A DNA stretch of 64,000 bases from Methylococcus capsulatus str. Texas = ATCC 19069 (GTDB taxonomy: Bacteria > Pseudomonadota > Gammaproteobacteria > Methylococcales > Methylococcaceae). Location: NCBI RefSeq assembly GCF_000424685.1, contig NZ_AUKJ01000018.1, positions 237,814 to 301,813 on the forward strand, given 5' to 3'. This document shows, piece after piece, positions 29,207-38,727 of this stretch. The position numbers were made by a program, and so were the translations under genes. The notes beneath the pieces were generated by a model. That model was not told where the DNA came from and made no database searches. It was given only the letters and a program-made list of their open reading frames with translations. How positions within the stretch are numbered: position 1 is the first letter of the stretch; each line of letters begins with the position of its first letter.

Positions 29207-29773
29207 TCAGTGCCAGCCGCCGTAATTCCTGGTCGGATCGCCGCGAAAGCCCGAAGAAGTTTTGTCCTCGTCCGGCACGGAGGTGCTGAGCACGGCTGCG
29301 GCCATCAGGTTCTTGCGCGTATAGCCGCCCAGGGATTTGGCTTTCTCGGCTATGGCCGTCGTCAGAGGATTGATGTTGTAGCTGGTCAGCGATGCATCGG
29401 CGATGGCCAGCGTGAGTGGGGTCGCGTTTTCCGAGCCCATATCGGGAAGCACCTGCAGCAGGATGGGTAAGGAAGTGCCGGCGGGGATCACGATGGCATA
29501 GCGGTTGGTGTTTTCCAGTGTGCTGCTGGAAATCACACGGCCTTTTTCATCGGTGGCAAGGACTTTGCCATGGGTGATGGCGCCGCCGTGGCCGGTGACC
29601 GTTCCGGCGAGTGTTACCGTCTTTTCGTATTTTTGTATTGACTCAGGGAGGGCGACGCCGTCATTCGATCGTTCGCCGCAGGCGGTCATAACAGCGGCCG
29701 AACCCAGCAGTAGCAGAAGTGCGCGCCCCCCTTTCCGGAAAGGGCCCCATGGAAGATCGTTGAAAATTGTCAT
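29207..29773 (-). CDS. Putative lipoprotein, 188 residues
   Basis: The protein has a signal peptide ending in V-M-T-A-C (lipobox Cys near residue 32), then a beta-rich region (L-A-G-T-V-T-G-H-G-G-A-I-T-H-G-K-V) that looks like a carboxypeptidase-regulatory-like fold, and a C-terminus G-D-P-T-R-N-Y-G-G-W-H. No enzyme motif is seen. It is probably an outer membrane or periplasmic lipoprotein of unknown role. Confidence 0.65.
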   Translation of the reverse strand: MTIFNDLPWGPFRKGGRALLLLLGSAAVMTACGERSNDGVALPESIQKYEKTVTLAGTVTGHGGAITHGKVLATDEKGRVISSSTLENTNRYAIVIPAGTSLPILLQVLPDMGSENATPLTLAIADASLTSYNINPLTTAIAEKAKSLGGYTRKNLMAAAVLSTSVPDEDKTSSGFRGDPTRNYGGWH

Positions 29774-30129
29774 TACCGTCTCCTCAAGTCATATTCTTCG
29801 CAGGTGAGACGCTTTTTTCGAGCGCATTCCACCGGGGACCGGTGGTGAAGCGATGCCGATGCGGTAGCCTGGTCAGCCGTGGCGTGGGCAATGGCTCGCC
29901 ACGCCAATGATATCGCCGGGAGTGTTCGGAGGCACTGAAAAACGGTGGGTTGGCGCGGTGTCGATTCCGGATCGGGGTTGACCACGCCGCGCAGGGAAAT
30001 CGATCGGGAAAACGACTTCGCAAGAATCGATACTTGGCTTCGATCGTCGGGCGGCGAAGGCGGGGCCCCGGCCCAGAGTGAGAGCCCGGCTCGGAGTCCT
30101 GCGCCGGGGCGAGCGTACCGTAGCGGATC
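29774..30129. other. 356-bp gap without a gene
   Basis: Lies between the putative lipoprotein start and the end of the next minus-strand ORF. It should contain the lipoprotein promoter; no clear hexamers, repeats or RNA fold stand out. Confidence 0.4.
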
Positions 30130-30369
30130 TCAGACGACGCCGAAAATCTTGCTAGCCAGCTCCTTTTGGGCGACGCGCTCGATCATGGTGTCCACAAAGG
30201 CCTCGATTCTGCGTTTTTCCTCCCGGCTGAGAGAAGGATAGGCCCGTTTGTACGCCGTGTTGAAGCCTTGGATGTCCTGGAGCGTGTACGGTGCGCGGAT
30301 ACTGGCGATGTAGCTCGAAACGTCCTGAAATGCTTGCGAGAACAATGGGATTGCCTGAACGGTATTCAT
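30130..30369 (-). CDS. Hypothetical protein, 79 residues
   Basis: A small soluble, helical protein: N-terminal P-L-F-S-Q-A-F-Q-D-V, central Y-T-L-Q-D-I-Q-G-F-N-T-A-Y, then an L-S-R-E-E-K-R-R-I-E-A-F charged helix. No cysteines or membrane segments. The composition is unlike a chance frame in GC-rich DNA (moderate Arg, many Gln, Tyr and Ile), which supports it being real. Function unknown. Confidence 0.6.
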   Translation of the reverse strand: MNTVQAIPLFSQAFQDVSSYIASIRAPYTLQDIQGFNTAYKRAYPSLSREEKRRIEAFVDTMIERVAQKELASKIFGVV

Positions 30370-30499
30370 GCGACGGACCTCTCTACTCCGGACCAGTTTG
30401 AGGATGACTGGTTGAGAGTCTATACCGTGCGCAGTAAATCAACAATGCGCAAAAATCTCCAATATATGTTTCCTTTGGTTAAACATTGATATAGTTGAG

Positions 30500-30705
30500 A
30501 ACGTTTCTCTTTTGCGTTAACCTGTTTTCGACATCGGGACCAGTCGGCAAGGTCGTCGAGTGAATCCCTCGCCGTCAGTCCCGGTGTTCGGCGAGTTCCG
30601 GCCTCGTTTCCTGGCCGGAACGGCGTTTCTCTTTGTGGTGTGTCTGGGAAAGGAATGCCCCTCTTGGGACCCCGGCAGCGTCATTCGCCGCTGGGGCTTT
30701 TTTTT
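30500..30705 (+). ncRNA. Structured non-coding RNA candidate ending in an intrinsic terminator
   Basis: This gene-free stretch holds three consecutive stem-loops on the plus strand: 30532-30540 pairing with 30578-30586 (nine pairs, one G-T) around an inner helix; 30596-30603 with 30613-30620 (eight perfect pairs); and a terminator hairpin ending in eight T. A possible -10 (TATAGT, 30490-30495) lies just before it. No open frame of note runs through it on the plus strand. It does not match 6S, tmRNA, RNase P or SRP RNA as I know them. The 5' end is a guess. Confidence 0.4.
30670..30705 (+). terminator. Rho-independent terminator
   Basis: The stem 30670-30679 / 30687-30696 (ten positions, one mismatch) has a 7-nt loop and is followed by C and eight T. 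No plus-strand coding gene precedes it within 1.5 kb, so it most likely ends the RNA candidate described at 30500-30705. Confidence 0.75.
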
Positions 30706-30758
30706 GACGGGACGATGAGCGAGGGAAGGTGTTGACGATGCGTGAGCCGCTCATTCCC

Positions 30759-32189
<1,431 letters not shown>

Positions 32190-32203
32190 GACGATCCTCC
32201 CGG

Positions 32204-32635
32204 TTACACATCCACCACGCACTGTGCTCGCCACCGGCCGCCCGCTTCGCGTTCGACCTCGAGTTCGGTGTAGGTGGCGCCTTTGATTTCCACCGCGGGC
32301 CGATGGCGCAGCGGGTCCAGCGGCTCACCCCAGGCGATGCCTTTGAGTCGGCCACCGGCGATGTCGACCTGGAACCGCCCGAACACCATGTGTCGCACCG
32401 CCATTTCGTAGATGAGGGCGTTGAGCCAGTCCACCAGAGCCAGTTCCAGGTCGGCAGCCTCGCATTCCACTTCGACTTTTTCCATTTCCCGGACCGAAGC
32501 CGGGTCACAGATCACCGCCGACAGCGCCAGTGCCGCCTGCGCGAAGGCTTCTTCCGGCGTGGCGCCGAAGCCGCGCACGCCGATGTCGGCCATGTGCTCG
32601 AAATGTTCCCAATGGGGGGAATCGTAGTCTTTCAT
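32204..32635 (-). CDS. Archease, RtcB activator
   Basis: A 143-residue archease. It has H-M-A-D-I-G-V-R-G-F-G and E-A-F-A-Q-A-A-L-A-L at the N-terminus, D-L-E-L-A-L-V-D-W-L-N-A-L-I-Y-E in the middle, and terminal C-V-V-D-V. Conserved acidic residues (D17 and a C-terminal Asp) would bind the activating metal. Archease promotes guanylylation and multiple turnover of RtcB. The two genes form a small RNA repair/ligation operon. Confidence 0.94.
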   Translation of the reverse strand: MKDYDSPHWEHFEHMADIGVRGFGATPEEAFAQAALALSAVICDPASVREMEKVEVECEAADLELALVDWLNALIYEMAVRHMVFGRFQVDIAGGRLKGIAWGEPLDPLRHRPAVEIKGATYTELEVEREAGGRWRAQCVVDV

Positions 32636-32699
32636 GGGGATACGTGCAGGCCGGTTCGGATTATGATCGGCATCGTAGCGAATTTACGGAAGCAACGAC

Positions 32700-33197
32700 A
32701 TGGGCGCCGAATCCACGGGACTGACCGCTCGTCTGCTCATCCTGCTGATGGTGGCGAACGGCATGCCCATCCTGCTGCGGAAGCTGCTGGGCGAGCGCTT
32801 CGGCTGGCCGGTGGATGGCGGTCGCCGGTTCCCGGACGGGCGGCCGTGGTTCGGTCCGAGCAAGACCTGGCGGGGGGTGGTCTGCGGCATAGGCGCAGCG
32901 GCGGTGGCAGCCCCGCTGCTGGGGCTGCCCTGGGAGGTTGGGGCTCTGGTCGGCGCGGCATCGCTGGCCGGAGACCTGTTGTCCAGTTTCCTCAAGCGGC
33001 GGCTCGGGATCGGTCCCAGCGGCATGGCGCTGGGTCTGGACCAGGTGCCGGAGTCGCTGTTGCCGCTCTTGGCGGTGCGGGAGCGCTTCGGTCTGGAATG
33101 GCGCTATATGGTCTGGTTCGTCATCGTGTTCATCGTCCTCGAACTCGCCTTGTCCGTCATCCTTTACCGCCTCCGCATTCGCAACCGCCCTTACTGA
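32700..33197 (+). CDS. DUF46 / CDP-archaeol synthase-like membrane protein
   Basis: A 165-residue protein with four to five hydrophobic segments and the CarS/DUF46 motif set: G-P-S-K-T-W-R-G, G-D-L-L-S-S-F-L-K-R-R-L-G and L-D-Q-V-P-E-S-L-L-P. In archaea CarS activates unsaturated archaetidic acid with CTP. Bacterial members probably act as CTP:phosphatidate-type cytidylyltransferases or related enzymes. The real substrate is unknown. The 3' end overlaps the convergent phosphoesterase gene by 41 bp. Confidence 0.85.
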   Translation: MGAESTGLTARLLILLMVANGMPILLRKLLGERFGWPVDGGRRFPDGRPWFGPSKTWRGVVCGIGAAAVAAPLLGLPWEVGALVGAASLAGDLLSSFLKRRLGIGPSGMALGLDQVPESLLPLLAVRERFGLEWRYMVWFVIVFIVLELALSVILYRLRIRNRPY

Positions 33198-34170
33198 GCC
33201 GGTGACGCGAAAGCCGGTGGAGGGTGATTTCAGGAGGGCAGTTCAGGCGGATGTCCAGGATGGAAACGCCGGAGCCGGCCGAGGTGTAGCCTTGCATCCG
33301 GTGATAGCGCCAGTAGCCGCGACCGAAGGCACGGGGACAGCGGGCGTTCAGCGTCAGCGCAATGCCGCCGGGCAGGCAGATCTGGCCGCCATGGGTGTGG
33401 CCGCAGAGCATGATGTCGAAATCGGCGTAGGCGGCATGGCGGTACAGCTCGGGCGAGTGGGACAGCAGAATGGAGACGGCGCCTTGCGGGATCGGATCGG
33501 CGGCTTTTTCGATGTTGTCCGCCCGGTAGTAATGCGGGTCGTCGACGCCGGCGAGGAAGATGGATGCGCCGTCCTGGCGGATCTCGCGGGCTTCGTTGAG
33601 GAGTACGCCGATCCCCAAGTCTTCGATCTCCGGTGTCATGCGGATGGTGTCGTGGTTTCCGAGGATGGCGAACACGGGCTTGTCGATATGGGTGCGCACC
33701 TGCGCCAACCCGTCGATGGCGCCCCGGTAGGGCCCGAAGGTGCGGGCGCGGAAATCACCGGTCAGCACGCAGGCGTCGTAATGCCCGGCCTGGCCGATGG
33801 CGCGGATCAGGGCGTCCGGCAGGTCGCCGGCCATGTCCAGGTGCAGGTCGCTGATGTGGAGCAGGGTATAACCTTCGAAAGCTTCCGGCAGGTGTGGGAG
33901 TGTGAACTCGTTGCGGCGGATCTCGATGCGGCGGGCGGCGCGCTGGCCGGGCCGGTACAGGAGGCTCAGTTTGAGCAGGCGCCTCAGCAGGGTGTGCAGG
34001 CGGTTCCAGTTCTCGATATGGAAAAAAGTACGACCCTGTCCGAAGATGCGGGCCTCGAAATCGTGCTCGATGCCCAGCCGCTGGTTCAGATGACAGCGGC
34101 CGATCCGCCGCTCCAGCCGTGTGTACACATCGGCGGGGATCGGCGGGCAGGCAGGGCGATGCCCGGTCAC
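33157..34170 (-). CDS. Metallophosphoesterase with N-terminal extension
   Basis: A 337-residue calcineurin-like phosphoesterase. Metal-binding motifs in order: I-S-D-L-H-L-D (near residue 107), L-T-G-D-F, L-G-N-H-D, and C-G-H-T-H-G-G-Q-I near residue 260. The C-terminus has R-G-Y-W-R-Y as in YkuE/YaeI-type phosphodiesterases. About 100 residues precede the catalytic core with no obvious membrane span. The start overlaps the stop of the small ORF 34167-34481. The substrate is unknown; related enzymes hydrolyse UDP-diacylglucosamine or other phosphodiesters. Confidence 0.9.
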   Translation of the reverse strand: MTGHRPACPPIPADVYTRLERRIGRCHLNQRLGIEHDFEARIFGQGRTFFHIENWNRLHTLLRRLLKLSLLYRPGQRAARRIEIRRNEFTLPHLPEAFEGYTLLHISDLHLDMAGDLPDALIRAIGQAGHYDACVLTGDFRARTFGPYRGAIDGLAQVRTHIDKPVFAILGNHDTIRMTPEIEDLGIGVLLNEAREIRQDGASIFLAGVDDPHYYRADNIEKAADPIPQGAVSILLSHSPELYRHAAYADFDIMLCGHTHGGQICLPGGIALTLNARCPRAFGRGYWRYHRMQGYTSAGSGVSILDIRLNCPPEITLHRLSRHRLSKGGCECGGGKG

Positions 34171-34481
34171 GGCGTGTGTACGACCTGATCGAGCAGACGC
34201 GCCAGCCGGGCGATGGCGTTTTCCACGGACTTGAAGGTGTCCGTGGCATCCGTCGGGTTTTTGGCCAGCTTTTCCACCTTGCCGGCCGCCGTCGAAATCG
34301 CTTGTAATGCCTGCTGGTAGGTGGGGGCATCGGCGTTGAGCGAGGCGGCCACCAGGTCGATCTTTTGCTGGAAAAGCTGATCCAGCAGCTCGTCGCTTTG
34401 TTCCGCGAGTGCCGGCTTGGTGGTGCTGAGGGTTTCGAGCGCCTGGATGGTCTTCTGCAGGTCGGCAATCAGTCGGTCCAT
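34167..34481 (-). CDS. Hypothetical helical protein, 104 residues
   Basis: A soluble, Leu/Ala-rich helical protein with coiled-coil-like spacing, overlapping the phosphoesterase start by four bases (ATGA), so the two are co-translated. No domain is recognised; it could be a partner of the phosphoesterase (inference from coupling). Confidence 0.7.
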   Translation of the reverse strand: MDRLIADLQKTIQALETLSTTKPALAEQSDELLDQLFQQKIDLVAASLNADAPTYQQALQAISTAAGKVEKLAKNPTDATDTFKSVENAIARLARLLDQVVHTP

Positions 34482-34626
34482 AGTCGGTAAGCTCCCGTGC
34501 CTTTATTCACGAAATTCGGTCCCCATGATGCCATGACGGAGGTTGTCGTGGACGGGGACGGTCGAGGTTATTTTGACGAGTTGAGTCCAATCAAGCAAAG
34601 GCACTGAATCAAGGAGAAAGCCGGTC

Positions 34627-35016
34627 ATGAATTTGCCCGAGATACAGCAACGGTTGCGTGACTTCGCCGCAGAGCGGCATTGGGATCGATTCCATACGCC
34701 GAAGAATCTGGTCATGGCCTTGGCGGTGGAAAGTGCAGAGTTGATGGAGCACTTCCAGTGGCTGTCCCCCGAGCAGTCCCTGGACGTGCAGAGCGATGCC
34801 GAACTCAGGCAGGCGGTTGCCGAAGAGTTGGCGGACGTGGCGATCTATCTGATCCGGCTGGCAGACAAACTGGGGATCGACCTGGAGATCGCCATCCAGG
34901 ACAAGATGCAGCGCAATGCGGACAAGTACCCTGTGTCCCTGGCACGGGGCAATGCCGTGAAATACAACCGGCGCAAGACGCCCTCCGAGGAACGGAATCA
35001 GGAAGCCGGAACATGA
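34627..35016 (+). CDS. MazG-like nucleotide pyrophosphohydrolase
   Basis: A 129-residue all-helical NTP pyrophosphatase of the MazG-like/dCTPase type. It shows F-A-A-E-R-H-W-D-R-F-H-T-P-K-N-L, E-S-A-E-L-M-E-H-F-Q-W (the E-x-x-E metal site) and E-E-L-A-D-V-A-I-Y-L (E-x-x-D). It probably hydrolyses non-canonical or dCTP-type nucleotides for house-cleaning. The stop overlaps the hflD start as ATGA. Confidence 0.9.
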   Translation: MNLPEIQQRLRDFAAERHWDRFHTPKNLVMALAVESAELMEHFQWLSPEQSLDVQSDAELRQAVAEELADVAIYLIRLADKLGIDLEIAIQDKMQRNADKYPVSLARGNAVKYNRRKTPSEERNQEAGT

Positions 35017-35636
35017 TCAAGACGCTCGACAACCAGGTGATCGCTCTGGCCGGCCTGGCCCAGGCCACACACCTCGTCAGGCAGATCGCCCAGCGCGGTA
35101 GCGCGGATGCCGGCGACATGGAGGCCGTGGTCCGCAGTGTGTTCGCGATCGACGCAGACGATGTGCCCTCCGTCTACGGCGGGGTGGACAAGATCAAGAC
35201 CGGGCTGCAGCTCCTGGACCGCCAGCTCGCGGGCTTCGAGCCCCCCGATGCGGAACTGGCGCGCTACGGCGCCACCCTGATTCTCCTGGAGCGCAAGCTC
35301 GTCAGTGCTCCCCGCCTGCTCGAAACCCTGCGTACCGGCATCGAGCAGGTCAAGGAACAGGCGGAGTATTTCGGTGAACTGAACGATACCGTTTATGCCA
35401 ACCTGGCCGACCTCTACCAGCGCACGGTGAGCCAGTTACGGCCTCGCGTCATGGTCAACGGCCAGCCGTCCCATCTCACCAACAGCACCAATGCCAACCG
35501 TATCCGCGCTCTGCTCCTGGCGGGCATCCGTTCCGTGGTGCTATGGCGCCAGTGCGGCGGCGAGCGCTGGAAACTCCTGTTCCAGCGCAGTGCCATGCGC
35601 AAGGAGGCGCGGCGGCTGCTTCAGTCCTCACAGTAG
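35013..35636 (+). CDS. hflD: HflD family protein
   Basis: A 207-residue helical protein matching HflD: N-terminal A-L-A-G-L-A-Q-A-T, central Y-G-A-T-L-I-L-L-E-R-K-L, and C-terminal N-R-I-R-A-L-L-L-A-G-I-R-S-V-V-L-W-R-Q-C-G-G. In E. coli HflD binds lambda CII and is encoded between mnmA and purB. Here neither neighbour is present, and it is coupled to the MazG-like gene instead. Confidence 0.9.
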   Translation: MIKTLDNQVIALAGLAQATHLVRQIAQRGSADAGDMEAVVRSVFAIDADDVPSVYGGVDKIKTGLQLLDRQLAGFEPPDAELARYGATLILLERKLVSAPRLLETLRTGIEQVKEQAEYFGELNDTVYANLADLYQRTVSQLRPRVMVNGQPSHLTNSTNANRIRALLLAGIRSVVLWRQCGGERWKLLFQRSAMRKEARRLLQSSQ

Positions 35637-35664
35637 CGGTAAGACCGGGCCGCTTTTTCCCCGC

Positions 35665-35976
35665 CTACGGTTCGGCCGGCGCCGGTGATGCGCCGGTCTT
35701 CCCTTTTCGGTCGGCATGACCCAGGTCCCTGCCGGGGGCGACCTCATCCCGCACCAGTCGTTTCAGTTCGGAGATTTCCGGAAAGCCTCCTTGCTCCTTG
35801 CGCGACCAGATCCGCTTACCGTTAACCCATACCTCGAAGAGTCCCCCCGTCCCGGGTTTCAAGGTCAGTTCGCCGATCTCCTGGTCGAAGGTCGTCAACA
35901 GTTCCTGTGCCATCCAGGTCGCGCGCAATAGCCAGCGGCACTGGGTGCAATACAGGATTTCGACGCGGTTGTTCAT
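35665..35976 (-). CDS. SelW/SelT-like (Rdx family) protein
   Basis: A 103-residue thioredoxin-like-fold protein with C-T-Q-C-R-W-L-L-R (Cys form of the CxxC/CxxU motif) near residue 10 and the family segment G-G-L-F-E-V-W-V-N-G-K-R-I-W-S-R. A Lys/Pro/Ala-rich tail follows. It probably has a redox role; the selenocysteine of animal SelW is a cysteine here. It is divergent from nifB, with the nif control region between them. Confidence 0.85.
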   Translation of the reverse strand: MNNRVEILYCTQCRWLLRATWMAQELLTTFDQEIGELTLKPGTGGLFEVWVNGKRIWSRKEQGGFPEISELKRLVRDEVAPGRDLGHADRKGKTGASPAPAEP

Positions 35977-36157
35977 GGTGTCTCCCGAAGTTTGTTGAAG
36001 TCCGGGGCGTGTGCAGGGGGAGGCGCTTGGTCCGTGGCCGCCGGTTCAAGCCGGTGGCATGAGATTTTACCGACATTGGCCGGTGATGTGTCGTCAAACC
36101 GGAGAACCGCCCGCTCCCGATCGCCGCCCGCCTCTTCGACCGCCAGGGTGTCCCGTT

Positions 36158-36173
36158 TGTCGCGTTCCGGACA
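36158..36173 (+). promoter_or_regulatory. NifA upstream activator site 1 of nifB
   Basis: TGTCGCGTTCCGGACA matches the NifA consensus TGT-N10-ACA exactly; it begins 112 bp upstream of the -24 element. Confidence 0.75.
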
Positions 36174-36196
36174 AGGTCGGCCCGCCACGGCGGATT

Positions 36197-36212
36197 TGTG
36201 CTCCACGAAACA
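36197..36212 (+). promoter_or_regulatory. NifA upstream activator site 2 of nifB
   Basis: TGTGCTCCACGAAACA is a second exact TGT-N10-ACA, 39 bp downstream of the first and 73 bp before the -24 element. Confidence 0.75.
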
Positions 36213-36269
36213 CGCGAGAATCGTGTGGTAATTAAATCAAGGGGTTGTTTTTGCTGGATATATGTTTCG

Positions 36270-36285
36270 TGGTACGCCGATTGCT
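36270..36285 (+). promoter_or_regulatory. Sigma-54 promoter of the nifB operon
   Basis: TGGTACGCCGATTGCT keeps the invariant GG and GC ten bases apart (consensus TGGCAC-N5-TTGCW) with one deviation. Transcription would begin near 36297. No other -24/-12 element is seen between here and the SIR2-like gene at 44486, so it may drive the whole 36411-45328 unit. Confidence 0.85.
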
Positions 36286-36410
36286 TGGGTCTGATCGTGA
36301 GTGTCTACCAGTGTTCCGCACCGGGCTTTTCCAGACGGTGGGTAGCGAACGAATTCAAGGGGCGTGGCGGGACGAAGCAGCGACGGGCAAACGAATCTAG
36401 GAGTCTAGCA

Positions 36411-37979
36411 ATGCAAACAGTGCAGAACCATACGGGGGCGGAGTCCGCTGGCCTAAACGCCGCGGTGAATGTCGACGAGATCATGCAGAAGGTGGCCGAG
36501 CACAAAGGCTGCGGCACTTCCGGCGGTTCCGGAAAAGCCAGCTGCGGTTCCGGCGCGGGCGCAAACGACCTGCCGCCGGAGATTTGGGAGAAGGTGAAGA
36601 ACCACCCCTGCTACAGCGAGGAAGCCCATCACCACTACGCGCGCATGCACGTCGCGGTGGCTCCGGCTTGCAACATCCAGTGCAACTATTGCAATCGCAA
36701 GTACGACTGCGCCAACGAGAGCCGTCCCGGCGTGGTGAGCGAGAAGCTGACCCCGGAACAGGCGGCGAAGAAGGTACTGGCGGTGGCCTCCACCATTCCG
36801 CAGATGACCGTGCTGGGCATCGCCGGTCCCGGCGATCCGCTGGCCAACCCGGAAAAGACCTTCAAGACCTTCGAACTGGTCGCCAAGCATGCGCCCGACA
36901 TCAAGCTCTGCGTCTCCACCAACGGTCTGGCGCTGCCCGATCACGTGGAGCGGCTGTCCCAGTACAACATCGATCACGTGACCATCACCATCAACATGAT
37001 CGATCCGGAGGTGGGCGCCAAGATCTATCCGTGGATCTACTACAAGAAAAAACGCTACACCGGCGTCGAGGCCGCCAAGATCCTCAGCGATCGCCAGTTG
37101 CAGGGCCTGGAGATGCTGACCGAGCGCGGCATCCTGTCGAAGATCAACTCGGTGATGATCCCCGGCATCAATGACGAGCATCTGGTCGAGGTCAACAAGG
37201 CGGTGAAGTCGCGGGGGGCGTTTCTGCACAACATCATGCCGCTGATCTCGGCGCCGGAGCACGGCACCGTATTCGGTCTGACCGGTCAGCGCGGCCCGAC
37301 GGCGCAGGAGCTCAAGGCCTTGCAGGATAAGTGCGAAGGCGAAATGAACATGATGCGCCATTGCCGTCAGTGCCGCGCCGATGCGGTGGGCCTGTTGGGC
37401 GAGGACCGTAGCGCGGAGTTCACCACCGACAAGATCATGGCGATGGAGGTCAATTACGATCTCGACGCCCGCAAGGCCTATCAGGAGGCCGTGGAAAAGG
37501 AACGCCAAGCGGTGGTGGCAGCCAAGCAGGAAGAACTGCAAACCCTGGCCGGTGCGCATTCCGACATCAAGATGCTGATCGCCGTGGCGACCAAGGGCGG
37601 CGGCAAGGTCAACGAACACTTCGGCCATGCCAGCGAATTCCAGATCTATGAGCTGTCCACTGCGGGCGCCAAGTTCGTCGGACATCGTCGTGTGGATCTG
37701 TACTGCCAGGGCGGTTATGGCGAGGAAGATGCACTGGGCACGGTGATCCGGGCCATCAACGATTGCCACGCGGTGTTCGTGGCCAAGATCGGCGGCTGTC
37801 CGAAGAGCGACCTCAAGGCGGCGGGTATTGATCCCGTGGACCAGTATGCCGGTCAGTTCATCGAACAGTCGGCGATCGCCTACTTCAAGGAGTATCTCGA
37901 CAAGGTCGCGTCCGGCGAAATCGAGCACGTGGCCAAGGGTGATGCGGTGATCCGCCAGGGCGCTTTGATCGCGGCTTGA
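36411..37979 (+). CDS. nifB: Nitrogenase FeMo-cofactor biosynthesis protein NifB
   Basis: A 522-residue radical-SAM enzyme that fuses two [4Fe-4S] clusters with insertion of carbide to make NifB-co, the core of FeMo-cofactor. The SAM-cluster motif C-N-I-Q-C-N-Y-C has cysteines at 87, 91 and 94. Additional conserved cysteines (near the N-terminus and in R-H-C-R-Q-C-R-A-D) serve the precursor clusters. From about residue 385 a NifX-like domain is fused ([17 protein letters not shown]), as in proteobacterial NifB. The start at 36411 has AGGAG upstream; it heads the operon behind the sigma-54 promoter. Confidence 0.98.
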   Translation: MQTVQNHTGAESAGLNAAVNVDEIMQKVAEHKGCGTSGGSGKASCGSGAGANDLPPEIWEKVKNHPCYSEEAHHHYARMHVAVAPACNIQCNYCNRKYDCANESRPGVVSEKLTPEQAAKKVLAVASTIPQMTVLGIAGPGDPLANPEKTFKTFELVAKHAPDIKLCVSTNGLALPDHVERLSQYNIDHVTITINMIDPEVGAKIYPWIYYKKKRYTGVEAAKILSDRQLQGLEMLTERGILSKINSVMIPGINDEHLVEVNKAVKSRGAFLHNIMPLISAPEHGTVFGLTGQRGPTAQELKALQDKCEGEMNMMRHCRQCRADAVGLLGEDRSAEFTTDKIMAMEVNYDLDARKAYQEAVEKERQAVVAAKQEELQTLAGAHSDIKMLIAVATKGGGKVNEHFGHASEFQIYELSTAGAKFVGHRRVDLYCQGGYGEEDALGTVIRAINDCHAVFVAKIGGCPKSDLKAAGIDPVDQYAGQFIEQSAIAYFKEYLDKVASGEIEHVAKGDAVIRQGALIAA

Positions 37980-38000
37980 GACGACGGTTACAGGCGGGTT

Positions 38001-38076
38001 CCCTCACCCCAACCGCTCTCCCCAGGGGAGAGGGGCTCCACGCTCCCTCCCCCCTTGGGGAGGTGGGGATGCGGGT
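38001..38076. repeat. Palindromic intergenic repeat between nifB and ferredoxin
   Basis: About 76 bp of C/G-rich inverted repeats: CTCTCC/GGAGAG around 38016-38032 and CCTCCCC (38046-38052) with GGGGAGG (38057-38063). The C-C-C-T-C-A-C-C-C-C beginning and G/C symmetry are those of REP-like elements scattered in many proteobacterial genomes. Placed 21 bp after nifB and 19 bp before the next ATG, it may modulate mRNA stability within the operon. Confidence 0.6.
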
Positions 38077-38095
38077 GCTCCCAGGAGTTTGAAAC

Positions 38096-38320
38096 ATGGC
38101 TTACAAGATAGTCGAAGAAAACTGCACGGGTTGTTGCGCCTGTGAACCGGAGTGTCCGAACCAGGCGATTTCGGAAACGAGCAACGGGCTGTTCGTGATC
38201 GACCCGGCCAAATGCACGGAATGCATCGGTCATTACGACGAACCGCAGTGTGTGGCGGTGTGTCCCATCGACCTCACCTGCATCATTGACGAAAACTACC
38301 CGCGATACGAAGCGGCTTAA
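38096..38320 (+). CDS. fdxN: 2[4Fe-4S] ferredoxin of the nifB operon (FdxN-like)
   Basis: A 74-residue ferredoxin. The first cluster motif is [12 protein letters not shown]; the second is [18 protein letters not shown], with the enlarged spacing (C-x2-C-x8-C-x3-C) typical of nif-linked Alvin-type ferredoxins. FdxN supplies electrons to NifB in Azotobacter, and its place directly after nifB fits. It is preceded by CCAGGAG at a good distance. Confidence 0.92.
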   Translation: MAYKIVEENCTGCCACEPECPNQAISETSNGLFVIDPAKCTECIGHYDEPQCVAVCPIDLTCIIDENYPRYEAA

Positions 38321-38331
38321 GGGGAACATTC

Positions 38332-38715
38332 ATGGATCTGACCATCACTCCGAGTGCGGAGAAGTTCATTCAGCGCATGGTGCGTTTCGGCGGCGCCGGA
38401 CCCGACGCCGGTTTCAGGCTGGTCGTGAGTCCCGGGGGCTGTTCCGGCCTGGCTTCGGAGTTCAGCATCGAAGCCGCGCCCTTGCCGGGCGATGCCGTCG
38501 TCACCGTCCAGGGGCTGAAGCTGTTCCTGCCTGCGGAGAGCCGCTTGCTGCTGCAGGGTGTGACCATGGACTTCAAGGACACCCCGCTGCAGAGCGGTCT
38601 GGTATTCATCGACCCGAAGGCGACGGGTTGCGGAAGCTGCGGCAGCAGCGTATCTGCACCGGTTCCGGGCGAGGGTTCCGTGGGAATCTCCGGCATTCCC
38701 ATCAAGAGCGTCTGA
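38332..38715 (+). CDS. A-type Fe-S carrier (HesB/IscA-nif)
   Basis: A 127-residue HesB/IscA-family protein with G-G-C-S-G-L near residue 37 and a C-terminal cysteine pair in T-G-C-G-S-C-G-S. The usual pair is C-G-C; here two residues separate the cysteines (C-G-S-C), a variant of the nif-associated members. It likely carries or stores Fe-S clusters for nitrogenase proteins. It lies 11 bp after the ferredoxin gene. Confidence 0.88.
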   Translation: MDLTITPSAEKFIQRMVRFGGAGPDAGFRLVVSPGGCSGLASEFSIEAAPLPGDAVVTVQGLKLFLPAESRLLLQGVTMDFKDTPLQSGLVFIDPKATGCGSCGSSVSAPVPGEGSVGISGIPIKSV

Positions 38716-38727
38716 GACCCGGCGGCA

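Larger units (their letters stand above)
35977..36410. other. 434-bp nifB control region
   Basis: A gene-free stretch upstream of nifB with two NifA-type sites (36158-36173, 36197-36212), a sigma-54 promoter (36270-36285) and a roughly 115-bp leader before the nifB ATG. The right half is AT-richer than its surroundings. Confidence 0.7.
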
